Assembly (NCBI RefSeq): GCF_000424105.1
Contig: NZ_AUJG01000004.1
Location: 95,598 to 159,597, forward strand
DNA length: 64,000 nt
Direction of reading: 5' to 3'
Origin: Lachnospira multipara ATCC 19207
GTDB taxonomy: Bacteria; Bacillota; Clostridia; Lachnospirales; Lachnospiraceae
In this document: in pieces, positions 1-9,554 of the stretch
Numbering within the stretch: position 1 is the stretch's first letter
Layout: each line of letters begins with the position of its first letter
The notes under the pieces: generated by a model
What the model was told of the DNA's origin: nothing
Databases searched by the model: none
Seen by the model: only the letters and a program-made list of their open reading frames with translations
Program-made: the position numbers and the translations under genes

Positions 1-66
1 CCCAATTATTATTTCAAATATGATAATCTCTATGAATAACAAATATATATAACTTGGAGGCAGTAA

Positions 67-1512
67 ATGGCTAAATTTTCTTTTTTTTCATCCACAAAGA
101 AAAAAAATAATACTGAGACCGATAAAGAAGTCACAACAAAAAACAGTATTGAAAGGCTAAATGAGAGCATCGATAAAATATCTGATATTGAAGATGGCTA
201 CTCAAAAAAGAAAAGTAAGAATTTTGTCCCTGACAATTCTAAGGACGCAACTTATAAGAAAGAAGATAATAAAGAGACCAGGGACTACGAAAAGGATCAT
301 GTTTATGATACAGAGGATTCTAATAAGTTTCACTTTATAAAGAGCGATAAATATTTCTCTATATTAATATATGCCCTTGCCTTTGTATTATGCTCTATTT
401 TGATTTTTAAGCTTATTGGTAACCTAGCTATTACCTTTAAGGTAATTTCACAACTCTTTAAGCTTATTGGACCTTTTATTACTGGCGGATTTATTGCATT
501 GGTTTTATATCCACTTGTAAAGACTCTCTATAATAAAGTATTTACAGAAACCTTTCATATAAAATCAGCTAAGCTAAAAAAAGTTTTAGCCATAATTATT
601 GCTTACTTAATAGCTATTGGATTCGTTGTAATTTTACTTGGCTTTGTAATTCCACAGATTTATTTAAGTTTACAGGAAATTATAGACAAACTTCCTATAT
701 GGTATGACAATGCCTATAACTACATCATTACCTTTGAGAACAATCACTCTTACTGGACTTTTGTAGATTTCAAGGAAGTTAATGATTACATTCAAAGTCT
801 CTATCCAAGAATATTAGACTACTTATCTAATATCGTAACTAACATGGTGCCATACATTTTCAATACATCCATGCTTATTGTTAAGGGACTTGTAAATTTC
901 ATTATTGCTATTATCGTTTCGGTTTATATGATTTCAGATCACAGAAACCTCTTCTATCAGTCAAAGAGAGTTCTTTACGGAATTCTTCCTAAGAAGAGTG
1001 CAGATTCAGTTCGTGTAATCGTTAGAAACAGCGTATCCATTTTCCTTGACTTTATCTTTGGTAAAGCGCTTGATTCCTTAATTATTGGTATTCTTTGTTT
1101 CATCATAATGACAATCTTTAGAATGCCATATTCAGTTTTAATAAGCGTTATTGTTGGTGTAACTAACATGATTCCTTACTTTGGACCATACATTGGCGGA
1201 GTTATTGGTGGTTTATTCATTATAATCACTAACATCTTCCTAGTAATTCCATACGCAATTATGATTTTAGTTATCCAGCAGCTTGATGGCCTTGTTATTG
1301 GACCTAAGATTATTGGCGATAGCATTGGTTTAAAGCCACTTTGGGTTATCTTTGGTATTACTGTTGGCGGAAGCCTCTGGGGCGTTGCTGGAATGTTCCT
1401 TGGAGTTCCAATCGTTGCAGTGCTTGGCTACATCATCGACCTTATAGTTCAGCACTTCCTTAATAAGAAGGACGTCAATGTAAAGCCTTACGATTCCTTT
1501 GATGAGATTTAA
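67..1512 (+). CDS. AI-2E family (PerM/UPF0118) transporter
   Basis: A 481-residue polytopic membrane protein. The first 95 or so residues are charged and Lys/Asp-rich, probably a disordered cytoplasmic tail. After them come about seven or eight hydrophobic helices with the glycine-rich C-terminal layout of the AI-2E transporter family (segments such as NMIPYFGPYIGG near residue 370 and QQLDGLVIGPKIIG near 410). Members have been linked to export of autoinducer-2 or to ion flux, but the substrate here cannot be read from sequence. A GGAGG ribosome-binding site lies 6 bases before the ATG. It is a single gene followed by a strong terminator. Family call is secure; function is not. Confidence 0.85.
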   Translation: MAKFSFFSSTKKKNNTETDKEVTTKNSIERLNESIDKISDIEDGYSKKKSKNFVPDNSKDATYKKEDNKETRDYEKDHVYDTEDSNKFHFIKSDKYFSILIYALAFVLCSILIFKLIGNLAITFKVISQLFKLIGPFITGGFIALVLYPLVKTLYNKVFTETFHIKSAKLKKVLAIIIAYLIAIGFVVILLGFVIPQIYLSLQEIIDKLPIWYDNAYNYIITFENNHSYWTFVDFKEVNDYIQSLYPRILDYLSNIVTNMVPYIFNTSMLIVKGLVNFIIAIIVSVYMISDHRNLFYQSKRVLYGILPKKSADSVRVIVRNSVSIFLDFIFGKALDSLIIGILCFIIMTIFRMPYSVLISVIVGVTNMIPYFGPYIGGVIGGLFIIITNIFLVIPYAIMILVIQQLDGLVIGPKIIGDSIGLKPLWVIFGITVGGSLWGVAGMFLGVPIVAVLGYIIDLIVQHFLNKKDVNVKPYDSFDEI

Positions 1513-1555
1513 GCCGAATTACATTTTTATGAAAATGTATCTAGATAATAAAAAT

Positions 1556-1590
1556 AAAGCTAGTTAGGAAATTCCTAGCTAGCTTTTTTT
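1556..1590 (+). terminator. Intrinsic terminator after the AI-2E gene
   Basis: An inverted repeat AAAGCTAG...CTAGCTTT with a TAGGAAATTCCTA core is followed by a run of seven T. It sits between the convergent AI-2E gene and trmB and could serve both. Confidence 0.85.
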
Positions 1591-1625
1591 GTATCTATTC
1601 TAAATTATCTAATGAAGTTATCTAA

Positions 1626-2264
1626 TTATCTGTTGGCAATCAACTTACAGATGGCATTACCTGCCTCTGAAAACTTCTTCTCATATTCTGTCATAACATT
1701 GCCTTCATTCATTCTTGGCTCGTGATGAAGGTCTCTAGTGTAATCTACTAAATTCCACTTAGCCTCTCCAACTTCCTCTAACGAGAAATCAAAAAGGTCT
1801 ACATTATCTGTCTTAAATTCAACTCTGCCTTCCTTTTTAAGGATTTCATTGTATCTTGCAAAAAACTGTCTTGATGTAAGTCTTCTCTTAGCATGTCTAT
1901 CCTTTGGCCATGGATCTGAGAAGTTAAGATAGATTCTATCTACTTCATCCTTAGCAAATACTTCTGTAATTGCCTCAGCATCCATTCTAATAAAACGAAG
2001 ATTAGGAAGCTGTAATTCATCCTGCTTTTCTACAGCTCTAAGTAAAACTGAAGAATACTTTTCAATTCCAACATAGTTAATATCTGGGTTTAAGCCTGCA
2101 AGTGTTGTAATAAATGTTCCCTTACCCATTCCAATTTCAATATGGATTGGATTATTATTTCCAAAAACTTCTGCCCATGTTCCCTTCATTCCAATTGGTT
2201 CTGTAAAAACATAATTATTCTCAACCATGACTTCTCTTGCGCCAGGTACATTTCTTAATCTCAT
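1626..2264 (-). CDS. trmB: tRNA (guanine-N7)-methyltransferase
   Basis: This S-adenosylmethionine-dependent enzyme makes m7G46 in the variable loop of tRNAs. The SAM-binding motif IEIGMGKGTF lies near residue 45, and the family signature SDPWPKDRHAKRRL lies near residue 120 with FKTDN further on. The start is taken at the ATG giving MRLRNVPG, which sits 5 bases after a GGAGG. An upstream TTG would place the ribosome-binding site inside the gene. Length is 212 residues, normal for TrmB. It is a single gene convergent with the AI-2E gene. Confidence 0.93.
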   Translation of the reverse strand: MRLRNVPGAREVMVENNYVFTEPIGMKGTWAEVFGNNNPIHIEIGMGKGTFITTLAGLNPDINYVGIEKYSSVLLRAVEKQDELQLPNLRFIRMDAEAITEVFAKDEVDRIYLNFSDPWPKDRHAKRRLTSRQFFARYNEILKKEGRVEFKTDNVDLFDFSLEEVGEAKWNLVDYTRDLHHEPRMNEGNVMTEYEKKFSEAGNAICKLIANR

Positions 2265-2371
2265 TAATTCCTCCAAAAATAAACGGGCATAGGCCCAACG
2301 ATTTTTTGTAACTTTCGTATTATATATGATTTTTTCTATTTTGCCAATATAGAGATTTCAGCTACGGTAAG

Positions 2372-2400
2372 TTGCACCTTTTTTTGAAAGTTACTATAAT
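2372..2400 (+). promoter_or_regulatory. Sigma-A-type promoter for the carboxypeptidase gene
   Basis: TTGCAC and TATAAT are separated by 17 bases, 52 bases before the start codon at 2452. Confidence 0.7.
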
Positions 2401-2451
2401 AAGAATGATTGCGATAATTTAATCGTTAAAAGAATAAAGGATGGAAATATC

Positions 2452-3846
2452 ATGTTTAGATTCAAAAATTATTTAAAGCGTGCCACAGCTTTACTTGGCG
2501 CAGCCGCTCTTTTAGTATCTAGCCCTATACAGACCTTTGCAGCTCTTTCATCCACTGGTAGCGTAGTATCCTCAGTAGATACAAGCTCTACCACATGGCC
2601 AAGTGCCCCAGATGTTTCAGCAGGAAGCTGTATTCTTATAGACGCAGATACAGGCTCAATTCTTTACGAAAAAAATGCCTATGAGAAATGTTATCCCGCA
2701 AGTACAACTAAGATTCTAACCGGACTTCTTACTATTGAAAATTGCAGCATGTCCGACATTGTTACATTTTCAAAGGAAGCTGTAGAGTCCGTCAATATAA
2801 CAGAAGATGCCAACCTTGGTACAAAGGAAGGCGAGCAATACACAGTTGAACAGGCCCTATACGGAATGCTTTTATATTCCGCTAATGAAATTGCCTATGG
2901 CCTTGCAGAACACGTAGCAGGCGATTTAGAGAGCTTTGTGGACATGATGAATGCCAAAGCCTCTGAAGTTGGCGCCCTTAATACACATTTTGCCAATGCC
3001 AGTGGACTTTTTGATCAGAATCACTACACAACAGCCTATGATATGGCAATGATAGCAAGAGCTTGTTACAACAACGCTACTTTCGTTAGCATCGATTCGA
3101 CTTACACAACTTATACAATTCCAGCAACTAATAAGACGGACACAGCTAGAACCTTCAAGCACCGTCACAAGATGCTCTATGGTAGGGAATATTACTATGA
3201 ATACTGCAAGGGCGGTAAGACTGGATTTACAGACGAATCACAATATACTCTTGTAACATTTGCAGAAAAAGACGGAATGCGACTAATCTGTGTAACCTTC
3301 CAGGAGCCAGATGATGCAAGCCGATTTGTGGATACTAAGGCCCTTTTTGAATGGGGTTTTGAGAACTTCACAAAGACAACTACTTCAAGCAGTAACATAA
3401 GCTCGCTTCTAACAAACGATACAATCTACACATCAGATGTATTTACAAGCAGAGCTCTAAACTATAACTTAACAGCTTCATTTATTACAATTCCTAACTC
3501 TGGTTCTTCATCAGACGTTACGGTTGCAATTGATGATAACTATGACTTAGCTAACGACAACGGAGATTTAACGGTGCATTTAAAGTATCTGTTTGGTGAA
3601 AATGTAGTAGGTACCACAACCCTAACGATTTCCTCAAACGATTCCACAAACACCAGTCTCTTGCCTTATTTAGAGGAGTCTGACTCAAGCTCAAACTACA
3701 CGGCAAAGAAATGCCTAAGAATTAATCTTTGGATTTTACTCGGTGTCATTGCATTTGCAATAATTCTTGCCTTTGTAATTAAGAATTATAATTCTAATAG
3801 CAGGCGTAGAAGACGACATGCCTCAAAGAGAAAATTAAGATTCTAA
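2452..3846 (+). CDS. D-alanyl-D-alanine carboxypeptidase (penicillin-binding protein, S11 family)
   Basis: A DacA/DacF-like enzyme that trims the terminal D-Ala from peptidoglycan stem peptides outside the cell. A signal peptide covers about residues 1-30 and ends in a likely cut after QTFA. All three active-site motifs are present: SxxK (S84-K87 in PASTTKIL), SxN (S143-N145 in YSANEIA) and KTG (K256-G258). The domain after residue 300 is followed by a membrane helix near 424-443 and a very Arg/Lys-rich tail, so the protein is probably membrane-anchored at its C-terminus. Single gene with its own promoter and terminator. Confidence 0.92.
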   Translation: MFRFKNYLKRATALLGAAALLVSSPIQTFAALSSTGSVVSSVDTSSTTWPSAPDVSAGSCILIDADTGSILYEKNAYEKCYPASTTKILTGLLTIENCSMSDIVTFSKEAVESVNITEDANLGTKEGEQYTVEQALYGMLLYSANEIAYGLAEHVAGDLESFVDMMNAKASEVGALNTHFANASGLFDQNHYTTAYDMAMIARACYNNATFVSIDSTYTTYTIPATNKTDTARTFKHRHKMLYGREYYYEYCKGGKTGFTDESQYTLVTFAEKDGMRLICVTFQEPDDASRFVDTKALFEWGFENFTKTTTSSSNISSLLTNDTIYTSDVFTSRALNYNLTASFITIPNSGSSSDVTVAIDDNYDLANDNGDLTVHLKYLFGENVVGTTTLTISSNDSTNTSLLPYLEESDSSSNYTAKKCLRINLWILLGVIAFAIILAFVIKNYNSNSRRRRRHASKRKLRF

Positions 3847-3902
3847 ATAACTAATTAGAAATTAAATAAATTATAAATTTAAATAAACCATAAATTTGAA
3901 TG

Positions 3903-3939
3903 CCCCCGGCCAGGAATAAATCCTGACCAGGGGTTTTTA
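3903..3939 (+). terminator. Intrinsic terminator after the carboxypeptidase
   Basis: A GC-rich stem of CCCC..CCAGGA against TCCTG.CCAGGGG with loop ATAAA is followed by five T. Confidence 0.9.
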
Positions 3940-4038
3940 TAATGAGGGGGACTGGAAAGCAAAAATAAATTTGGGCGACTTTAACTAAGGTGTCTAAATC
4001 ACCCTTTCCAAAAATATATATAAAGTTGTTCTATAAAG

Positions 4039-4082
4039 AGATTCTCTAGGTGGGAGTTCCCTCTCCCACCTAAGGAGAGTCT
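4039..4082. other. Large hairpin downstream of fliS
   Basis: A near-perfect inverted repeat of AGGTGGGAG and CTCCCACCT is flanked by partly pairing AGATTCTCT/AGGAGAGTCT arms. It lies 55 bases past the fliS stop. On the minus strand it is not followed by a clean T-run (CTTTATAG), so it may be a stability hairpin or a weak terminator of the flagellin-fliS transcript. The rest of the 290-base gap (3847-4136) holds a second small hairpin at about 4110-4127 and no gene. Confidence 0.55.
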
Positions 4083-4136
4083 ATGGTATAGCACATCAAA
4101 AGCATTTTTAAAGACATCTTGTCTTTTGGAACATTT

Positions 4137-4601
4137 CTAAACTATGTAGCCTCGGTTTGCATTGTTTGTAACCGATTCGCAAGCTCCGAGTCTAGAATAG
4201 GTCAAACCAGCGTATACATTTTGCGTATTCTTCATAAGTGGTGCTGATTCGTCCGCTTTACTAACCTCATAAAAACTCTTTCTTAATTTGCTAAGTAAAG
4301 CTATAACCCTTTCTAATTCACCGTTGTCTAGCTTTACAGAGGCTGAAATTAAGCTTCTTTTTATGTGGTTATATATAATAAACAAATTTTGTGATAAATC
4401 AAATTCCATGTTAAGACCAACTATTAATTGATCAATAGCTCTTCCTGCATTTACAATATTATGTCGTTTTTCTTCAACTTTTTCTAACTGGCAGGCTTCC
4501 TTTAAATAGTCAATTGCCAAGTCATAAATAACTACAACTAATTGAGATCTATTCGCCTGTGATATTCTATATGAATAGGTTCTAATTAAATCATTATTCA
4601 T
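4137..4601 (-). CDS. fliS: Flagellar export chaperone FliS
   Basis: FliS binds the C-terminal disordered part of flagellin in the cytoplasm and stops premature assembly before export. The 154-residue, mostly helical protein has the FliS pattern (YSYRISQANRSQLVVVIYDLAIDYL at the start; GLNMEFD...NLFIIYNHIKRSL in the middle). Its C-terminal tail VYAGLTYSRLGACESV is typical of clostridial FliS. It starts 45 bases after the flagellin stop, so the two are probably co-transcribed from the flagellin promoter. Ribosome-binding site GAAGGA. Confidence 0.9.
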   Translation of the reverse strand: MNNDLIRTYSYRISQANRSQLVVVIYDLAIDYLKEACQLEKVEEKRHNIVNAGRAIDQLIVGLNMEFDLSQNLFIIYNHIKRSLISASVKLDNGELERVIALLSKLRKSFYEVSKADESAPLMKNTQNVYAGLTYSRLGACESVTNNANRGYIV

Positions 4602-4646
4602 AACTGTCCTTCCCTTAATATGTCCATATTTTACAAAGTTGTTTCT

Positions 4647-6212
4647 TTACTGATTTAAAATCTGTAATACCTCAGCAGGTCTTTGATTAGCCTGTGAAAG
4701 AATTGAAGTTGCTGCCTGAGTCATTACTGTGTAGCTTGTGTATTCTGTCATCTCCTCAGCCATGTCAGTATCTGTCATAACTGAAAGTGCCTTTGTAAGA
4801 TTTTCTGAAGATACGTCTAAGTTGTTTTCTGTGTGCTCGAATCTATTTTCATAAGCACCAAGCTGAGAACGAACTTTGTTTAGCTTAGTAATGGCGTCAT
4901 CTACAATGTCAATTGAGAGCTGAGCTGTGTAGCCAGTCATGACATTGATATGTTCTGTCTTTAATGTATAAGTTGAGATTTCAGGTACATTTATAATAAT
5001 AACCTGATCCTGATTAGCTCCTATATGAACACTTAATGTTCCAACATCAGTTACTTCCTGATTGATTTCTTCTGCTGAACCTGCAATTAAAACCTGTGAC
5101 TTGCCGCTATTTCTAGTCTTATCGTTAAATACTGTACCTGATACATTTCCTGGAACATCTAAGACAAATTCCTTGTTATTTACATCTGTAATAGTGATTA
5201 TTGTTCCCTTTGTAGACATTACTGCTGAGTTTTCAAAGCCTACTCTAGAGGTAACTCCTGACTCTGTAACCGTTGAAAATTCTGCAGTTACATCAGTTCC
5301 TTCTGCGATTACCTCATCGTTATAAGCTGCCGGCATACCGAGTAAATTTGCAAGCTCTTGGTTATCACAAGTTATATTTAATTTCTGATCTGAACCATAC
5401 TGATTTGTCATCATTACAAGGTATGTAGAATTATAAGTTGTTGCTGGCACATATCCTGCATACTCAGTACCGTTAGTCTTTGTGTCGTTGGAATAAGGGT
5501 CAACTATTGTAAATGCACTGCCACCGGCATTATTCATGCCTGTAACAATTTTTCCCATAACAGTATCTAGAGTATCTCCTGCCTCAATGTCTACAATATA
5601 GCCATTGATGTTAATACCCCCTGCCTGTCCTTCTCCAATTACTTGTGTGTCTGTCATTGTGATTGTTGAACTTGCCACTGCAACTGCCTGTCTTGCATCG
5701 CTAGTTACAGTAATGCCATAGATACCAGCTACGAAGTTATCAGTACATTCTAACTGATTAACTCCCTGGTAGTCGGAATAAACTCGACGAGTTAAATTTC
5801 CGTTAATTAAAGATTGAGTATTAAACTCTGTTTGATCTGAAATTCTATCTATTTCTGAATTGATATTATTAATTTCTTCCTGAATAGATCTACGTTCATT
5901 ATCAGAGTTAACATCGTTGGCTGCCTGAACTGTTAGTTCCTTAAGTCTTGTAAGCATAGACTGAATCTCTGCCATTGCACCTTCAGCTGTGTTAAGTACT
6001 GATACGCCATCAGAGGCATTATTATTAGCCTGATTAAGGCCTCTAATCTGCATTCTCATTTTCTCTGAAATGGCACATCCAGCCGGATCATCTAGGGAAC
6101 TATTTAATTTATAACCAGATGATAATCTCTCAATTGAGGTAGATAAAGCGTTCTGCGCTTTTTGCAAAGCGTTATTAGAAACGATGGCTGATATATTAGT
6201 ATTAATTCTCAT
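4647..6212 (-). CDS. Flagellin
   Basis: The filament subunit, 521 residues. The N-terminal D0/D1 helices (MRINTNISAIVSNNALQ and the following coiled segment to about residue 140) and the C-terminal D1/D0 helices (from about residue 435, ending in QANQRPAEVLQILNQ) are conserved. The middle, about residues 150-430, is variable and rich in Thr, Val and Asn, as expected for the exposed D2/D3 domains. The first and last segments carry the polymerisation and TLR5-contact surfaces in the family. It has its own sigma-28-like promoter and is followed by fliS. No second flagellin gene occurs in the window. Confidence 0.95.
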   Translation of the reverse strand: MRINTNISAIVSNNALQKAQNALSTSIERLSSGYKLNSSLDDPAGCAISEKMRMQIRGLNQANNNASDGVSVLNTAEGAMAEIQSMLTRLKELTVQAANDVNSDNERRSIQEEINNINSEIDRISDQTEFNTQSLINGNLTRRVYSDYQGVNQLECTDNFVAGIYGITVTSDARQAVAVASSTITMTDTQVIGEGQAGGININGYIVDIEAGDTLDTVMGKIVTGMNNAGGSAFTIVDPYSNDTKTNGTEYAGYVPATTYNSTYLVMMTNQYGSDQKLNITCDNQELANLLGMPAAYNDEVIAEGTDVTAEFSTVTESGVTSRVGFENSAVMSTKGTIITITDVNNKEFVLDVPGNVSGTVFNDKTRNSGKSQVLIAGSAEEINQEVTDVGTLSVHIGANQDQVIIINVPEISTYTLKTEHINVMTGYTAQLSIDIVDDAITKLNKVRSQLGAYENRFEHTENNLDVSSENLTKALSVMTDTDMAEEMTEYTSYTVMTQAATSILSQANQRPAEVLQILNQ

Positions 6213-6282
6213 AGTAAAACCTCACTTTTTGTCCTCCACCGCCCTGTGAAAAATCTCAAGTATTAACTTCCTTGTACTTTAT

Positions 6283-6309
6283 ATATCGGACTTATTTCCC
6301 ATTTCTTAA
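6283..6309 (-). promoter_or_regulatory. Sigma-28 (sigma-D)-type flagellar promoter of flagellin
   Basis: Reading on the minus strand, TTAA, a 15-base spacer and TCCGATAT match the TAAA-N15-GCCGATAA flagellar late-gene consensus. It lies about 70 bases before the flagellin ATG. This indicates that the flagellin-fliS pair is expressed late, under FliA/SigD control. Match judged by eye. Confidence 0.65.
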
Positions 6310-6366
6310 CGTGACTAGTGCATTTTTATCCTTGTATTGTTTGAATAATCCTTGATGAAAATGCAT

Positions 6367-9300
6367 CTAAACCATTACAGTTACCATATCCCTAGCAATT
6401 TCATATAAGCTTTCAGTTGGAATTTGTGTCGCTTTTTTTCTATTTTCATTTTGAAAAATTTCATTAAAAGTTACTTCAGTAAATCCATGCTGATTTCTTA
6501 ATACAGCCTCTAGATCAGACTTTAAAGTTTCTAATGCCCGGTCGCTGTTTTCAATGCTAAGAGATAAATTTACAGATAAGTCATTAACTTCTAAATTAAG
6601 CTCACTGCAGCCATAAGTTTTGCTGTTTAATTTAATTGCAAGACTAGATACTTCCTCCTCACTAACAAGGCTCACATTCATAATTCCTAGGCCTTCTTCA
6701 GTCATATAGGGGATTTTGTAGTCTCTTTCTTTAGCTCTATTAGCAATATAATTAAACTGTCTTGTGGACTTTCTATACATATCAAACAACTGGTAATCAA
6801 GATCATCAATAGTTGAATCTTCTGCCAAATTACGCATAGAATCAGAAGCATCAATTGGATTGTTTATATCTGTTAATCTTCCTTCTATTAAAGCTTCAAG
6901 TTCTTCCTTACTAGCATCTACAAGTTCAGAAATATAATTTGATAAGTCTGGCTCATGTCCGATTTTTTCAATAACATTTTCAAGATTATCAATTTTATTA
7001 TTCTTATCAAACTTGTAGTTCTCATAAGTTGCCAAACTAATATTAGAAGACTGCATAAACTCACTGACAGCTTTTATGTTACCAATATTTACTGCCATGT
7101 CGTTTTCTTTCAATTCTTCATAAAGCCTATCTTCTGCACTTCCATCCTCTAAATTAGTGGCATCTGTTAACTCCCTTACATATCGGTAATCTAGCTGTCT
7201 TTCTAGTTCTGGGTCATACTCACTATTTAAGTCATTAACAAAATCCTCCACCCCTTCACTTAAGATTCCATACTTATCATCTACCTTCTTAAGAGTATTA
7301 GGAGTAATTAGTTTCTCGCTATTCATAAATAGAGAAGTGTAATAATTTACCTCACCAGAAACCTCTGCCAAGCCAGTATCCTCACTAATAAGTTCGTCAA
7401 TACCTGCATGCTTCCTGCTTTCATAAGCTGTCATTAAATTAGACATGGTTACAGAGCTACCCTGCTTAATTAACCTGCCCACAGATTCACCTGCATCACG
7501 AGTAAAAATGTTCATCATCTGATAAATACCTATAAACATCTTTCTCTCGGACTTTGTAATATTATCTGTCTGGTCTAATTTATACAAAAACTTAGAAAAC
7601 TTCTCTTCATTTAATAGACTTGCCCCGTCATTCTCTAAAATTAAGAACTTATTAAGGTCATTAATATCCGCATCCATTGGATTAATGCCCTCTCTAATCA
7701 TCTTTAGGACAGTCTCTGGCTTCATATTGTTAATAAGATTTTTAAGGGTCTCGTTGACCTCCTTAATCTTGTCTACATTTTCCTTAGTCTCCTCCATACC
7801 ATTAAGGGCAAGGATTCTAATAGCGTCTTTGTTAGCCTGATTATAATCTAGGCCAAGGCTATCCATAAGGCTCTCGGCACTATTATTAACCGCCTTAACT
7901 ATAGAGTCTCCAAGATCAGCCCTAATCTGTGTTCCCACAGTTTCCACTGTGTTATTGTATCTGTCAAAGCTCTTCTTTAGCTGGCCCGCAAGACTTGCAG
8001 TGTAAGAAAGAGTCATGGTCTGAATCTGACTATTAGTATTAAGCATCTTATTGAAAATGTATATCGGAGATTCCTTTATCTCTTCTAAGGCCATTTCTGT
8101 TTCCACTAAGCTAGTCAAACTCTCCCTATCAAGGTCTGTAGCAAGTATGTTATTGCTTGCTGTTGTGACATTTTTATAGAGCTCTTCATTTAATTTAGAA
8201 ATAGGTGTAGTCATAATCTTAGCCGCATTGTTAATAAGGAAAGACCTTGCACTAACACTCATAAGAATTCTAGTTTCAAGTAAAGTTACATATGCCTTAT
8301 TTGTCTCATTTGTTCTAAAATCTATTTCATCTTCTAGCTGGAAATCAGCTAGAACTTCTAAATCCTTCTCATAGTTATCTTCTGGCTCAGTATCTATATA
8401 AGAATTTCTACTAATCTCCTGCTTAAGGTTTTCAATAGTTAATTCTCTATTTCTAGATAGCAAGCTTTCAACTTCACTATAACTAGCGTCATTTACCACT
8501 TCAAAGCTTTCAGCTACAGTTTCTAATTTTGAAGATTTACTAGTTAAATCTATCTCACCTAAGTCCCTTGAAATCAGCTTATTTTCTAGCATTTTATCAA
8601 TTACTGAGGCCTTTCCTAGCATAGATTTCATGTCTGAAATATTCAAAGAATCTAAAGCCTCTAACTTTTCAAGGTTTTCTGAAGTTACGGCAATGTCACT
8701 GCGTAAAAGTGTCTTTGCATTTTCAAAAGCCGCTGATAAATCATCACAGCCAGACTCCTGTACTAGGCGCACTAACTGTGGTTTCATGCTATCTAAATCC
8801 GCTTCACTTATCTGACTTTGTCTATTAGCGCTTGTGCTTGTGGCAAACTCTGCTGTATATAAATCCTTAATAGATGCAGATAGATTATTCTCTACAATAT
8901 AGAGTTTTGCAGAACTTGATAGTTCTTCTAATTTGTCCAATTTATTCAAATTTTCCTGGATTGTGTTTAGATCCTCTTCCTCTAATTGCACACCAAGACC
9001 TTGTAATTTATCTTCGATTTTATTGGCTAAGACCTTCGAGCCTGTAGCATTTTCAATAGCCTCCTTACTAACTCCATTGCCATATGCCCTATAGTTTTTA
9101 CAATGCATAGAAAGCTCAACTCTAATCTTATCAATTATGCTTAGCATCTCTTCTTTAGAGCTATCTGTAAGATTATAACCATCCTCTCCAAGCTCTACTG
9201 CTTCACTTCCTGATAGCTTCTTCATAAGGGCATTTAGGCCAATCTTAGCATCTGTAGCACTTTGCATAATCTGAGACTTTACATCATCAGCTTCCTTTAA

Positions 9301-9474
9301 TAAGTCATCATAGGAACTTGAAATCTTCTTCTCCCCCTTAGACACGACAACAGCGGCAAATGTGTCTTTCACACCTGCCGTGTTATCTAGGGTTTTATTT
9401 AATATATTTATAGAAGGACTGTTTTCCTTAATTTCGTTTTTTACAAAATTGCTTCCATCAATATTTAATGCCAT
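6367..9474 (-). CDS. DUF6240-type large protein, possibly FliK-like
   Basis: A 1035-residue, acidic, mainly helical and coiled-coil-rich protein without signal peptide or membrane segment. I recognise it as the DUF6240 type found in motile Lachnospiraceae. The last 100 residues (about 930-1010) form an alternating strand/helix segment, MNVSLVSEEEV...LSVNLSLSIENSDRALETLKSDLEAVL, that resembles the C-terminal domain of hook-length control proteins (FliK); this is inference. It lies directly upstream of flagellin in the same direction. Start chosen at the ATG of MALNIDG because AAGGAG lies 6 bases before it; an in-frame ATG 30 bases upstream has no such site. The ribosome-binding site is inside a large hairpin (see 9475-9534). 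Confidence 0.7.
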   Translation of the reverse strand: MALNIDGSNFVKNEIKENSPSINILNKTLDNTAGVKDTFAAVVVSKGEKKISSSYDDLLKEADDVKSQIMQSATDAKIGLNALMKKLSGSEAVELGEDGYNLTDSSKEEMLSIIDKIRVELSMHCKNYRAYGNGVSKEAIENATGSKVLANKIEDKLQGLGVQLEEEDLNTIQENLNKLDKLEELSSSAKLYIVENNLSASIKDLYTAEFATSTSANRQSQISEADLDSMKPQLVRLVQESGCDDLSAAFENAKTLLRSDIAVTSENLEKLEALDSLNISDMKSMLGKASVIDKMLENKLISRDLGEIDLTSKSSKLETVAESFEVVNDASYSEVESLLSRNRELTIENLKQEISRNSYIDTEPEDNYEKDLEVLADFQLEDEIDFRTNETNKAYVTLLETRILMSVSARSFLINNAAKIMTTPISKLNEELYKNVTTASNNILATDLDRESLTSLVETEMALEEIKESPIYIFNKMLNTNSQIQTMTLSYTASLAGQLKKSFDRYNNTVETVGTQIRADLGDSIVKAVNNSAESLMDSLGLDYNQANKDAIRILALNGMEETKENVDKIKEVNETLKNLINNMKPETVLKMIREGINPMDADINDLNKFLILENDGASLLNEEKFSKFLYKLDQTDNITKSERKMFIGIYQMMNIFTRDAGESVGRLIKQGSSVTMSNLMTAYESRKHAGIDELISEDTGLAEVSGEVNYYTSLFMNSEKLITPNTLKKVDDKYGILSEGVEDFVNDLNSEYDPELERQLDYRYVRELTDATNLEDGSAEDRLYEELKENDMAVNIGNIKAVSEFMQSSNISLATYENYKFDKNNKIDNLENVIEKIGHEPDLSNYISELVDASKEELEALIEGRLTDINNPIDASDSMRNLAEDSTIDDLDYQLFDMYRKSTRQFNYIANRAKERDYKIPYMTEEGLGIMNVSLVSEEEVSSLAIKLNSKTYGCSELNLEVNDLSVNLSLSIENSDRALETLKSDLEAVLRNQHGFTEVTFNEIFQNENRKKATQIPTESLYEIARDMVTVMV

Positions 9475-9534
9475 AAAAAACTCCTTACTTGCCAACATAA
9501 TCATCTCTATGATTATTATCGGAAGTAAGGAGTT
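9475..9534 (-). promoter_or_regulatory. Terminator-like hairpin that contains the ribosome-binding site of the DUF6240 gene
   Basis: On the minus strand a perfect 12-bp stem of AACTCCTTACTT against AAGTAAGGAGTT encloses a second 8-bp stem (ATAATCAT/ATGATTAT, loop AGAG). Six T follow. This is an intrinsic-terminator layout placed 20 bases after the glgB stop. The 3' arm is also the Shine-Dalgarno sequence AAGGAG of the next gene, and the T-run is its spacer to the ATG. In the folded state transcription should stop or translation should be blocked. Confidence 0.75.
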
Positions 9535-9554
9535 AAAATATAAGTTAATGTTTT

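Noticed and set aside
1527..1541. TGAAAATGTATC-like sequence seen near many genes (1530, 26437, 46540, 47531, 63369) as a possible dispersed repeat
   Set aside because: Several copies are ordinary codons (Glu-Asn-Val-Ser), flanks are not shared, and AT-rich composition explains the frequency.
3940..4136. Possible c-di-GMP riboswitch near fliS
   Set aside because: No match to GEMM-I or class II conserved blocks, and it lies downstream, not upstream, of the genes.
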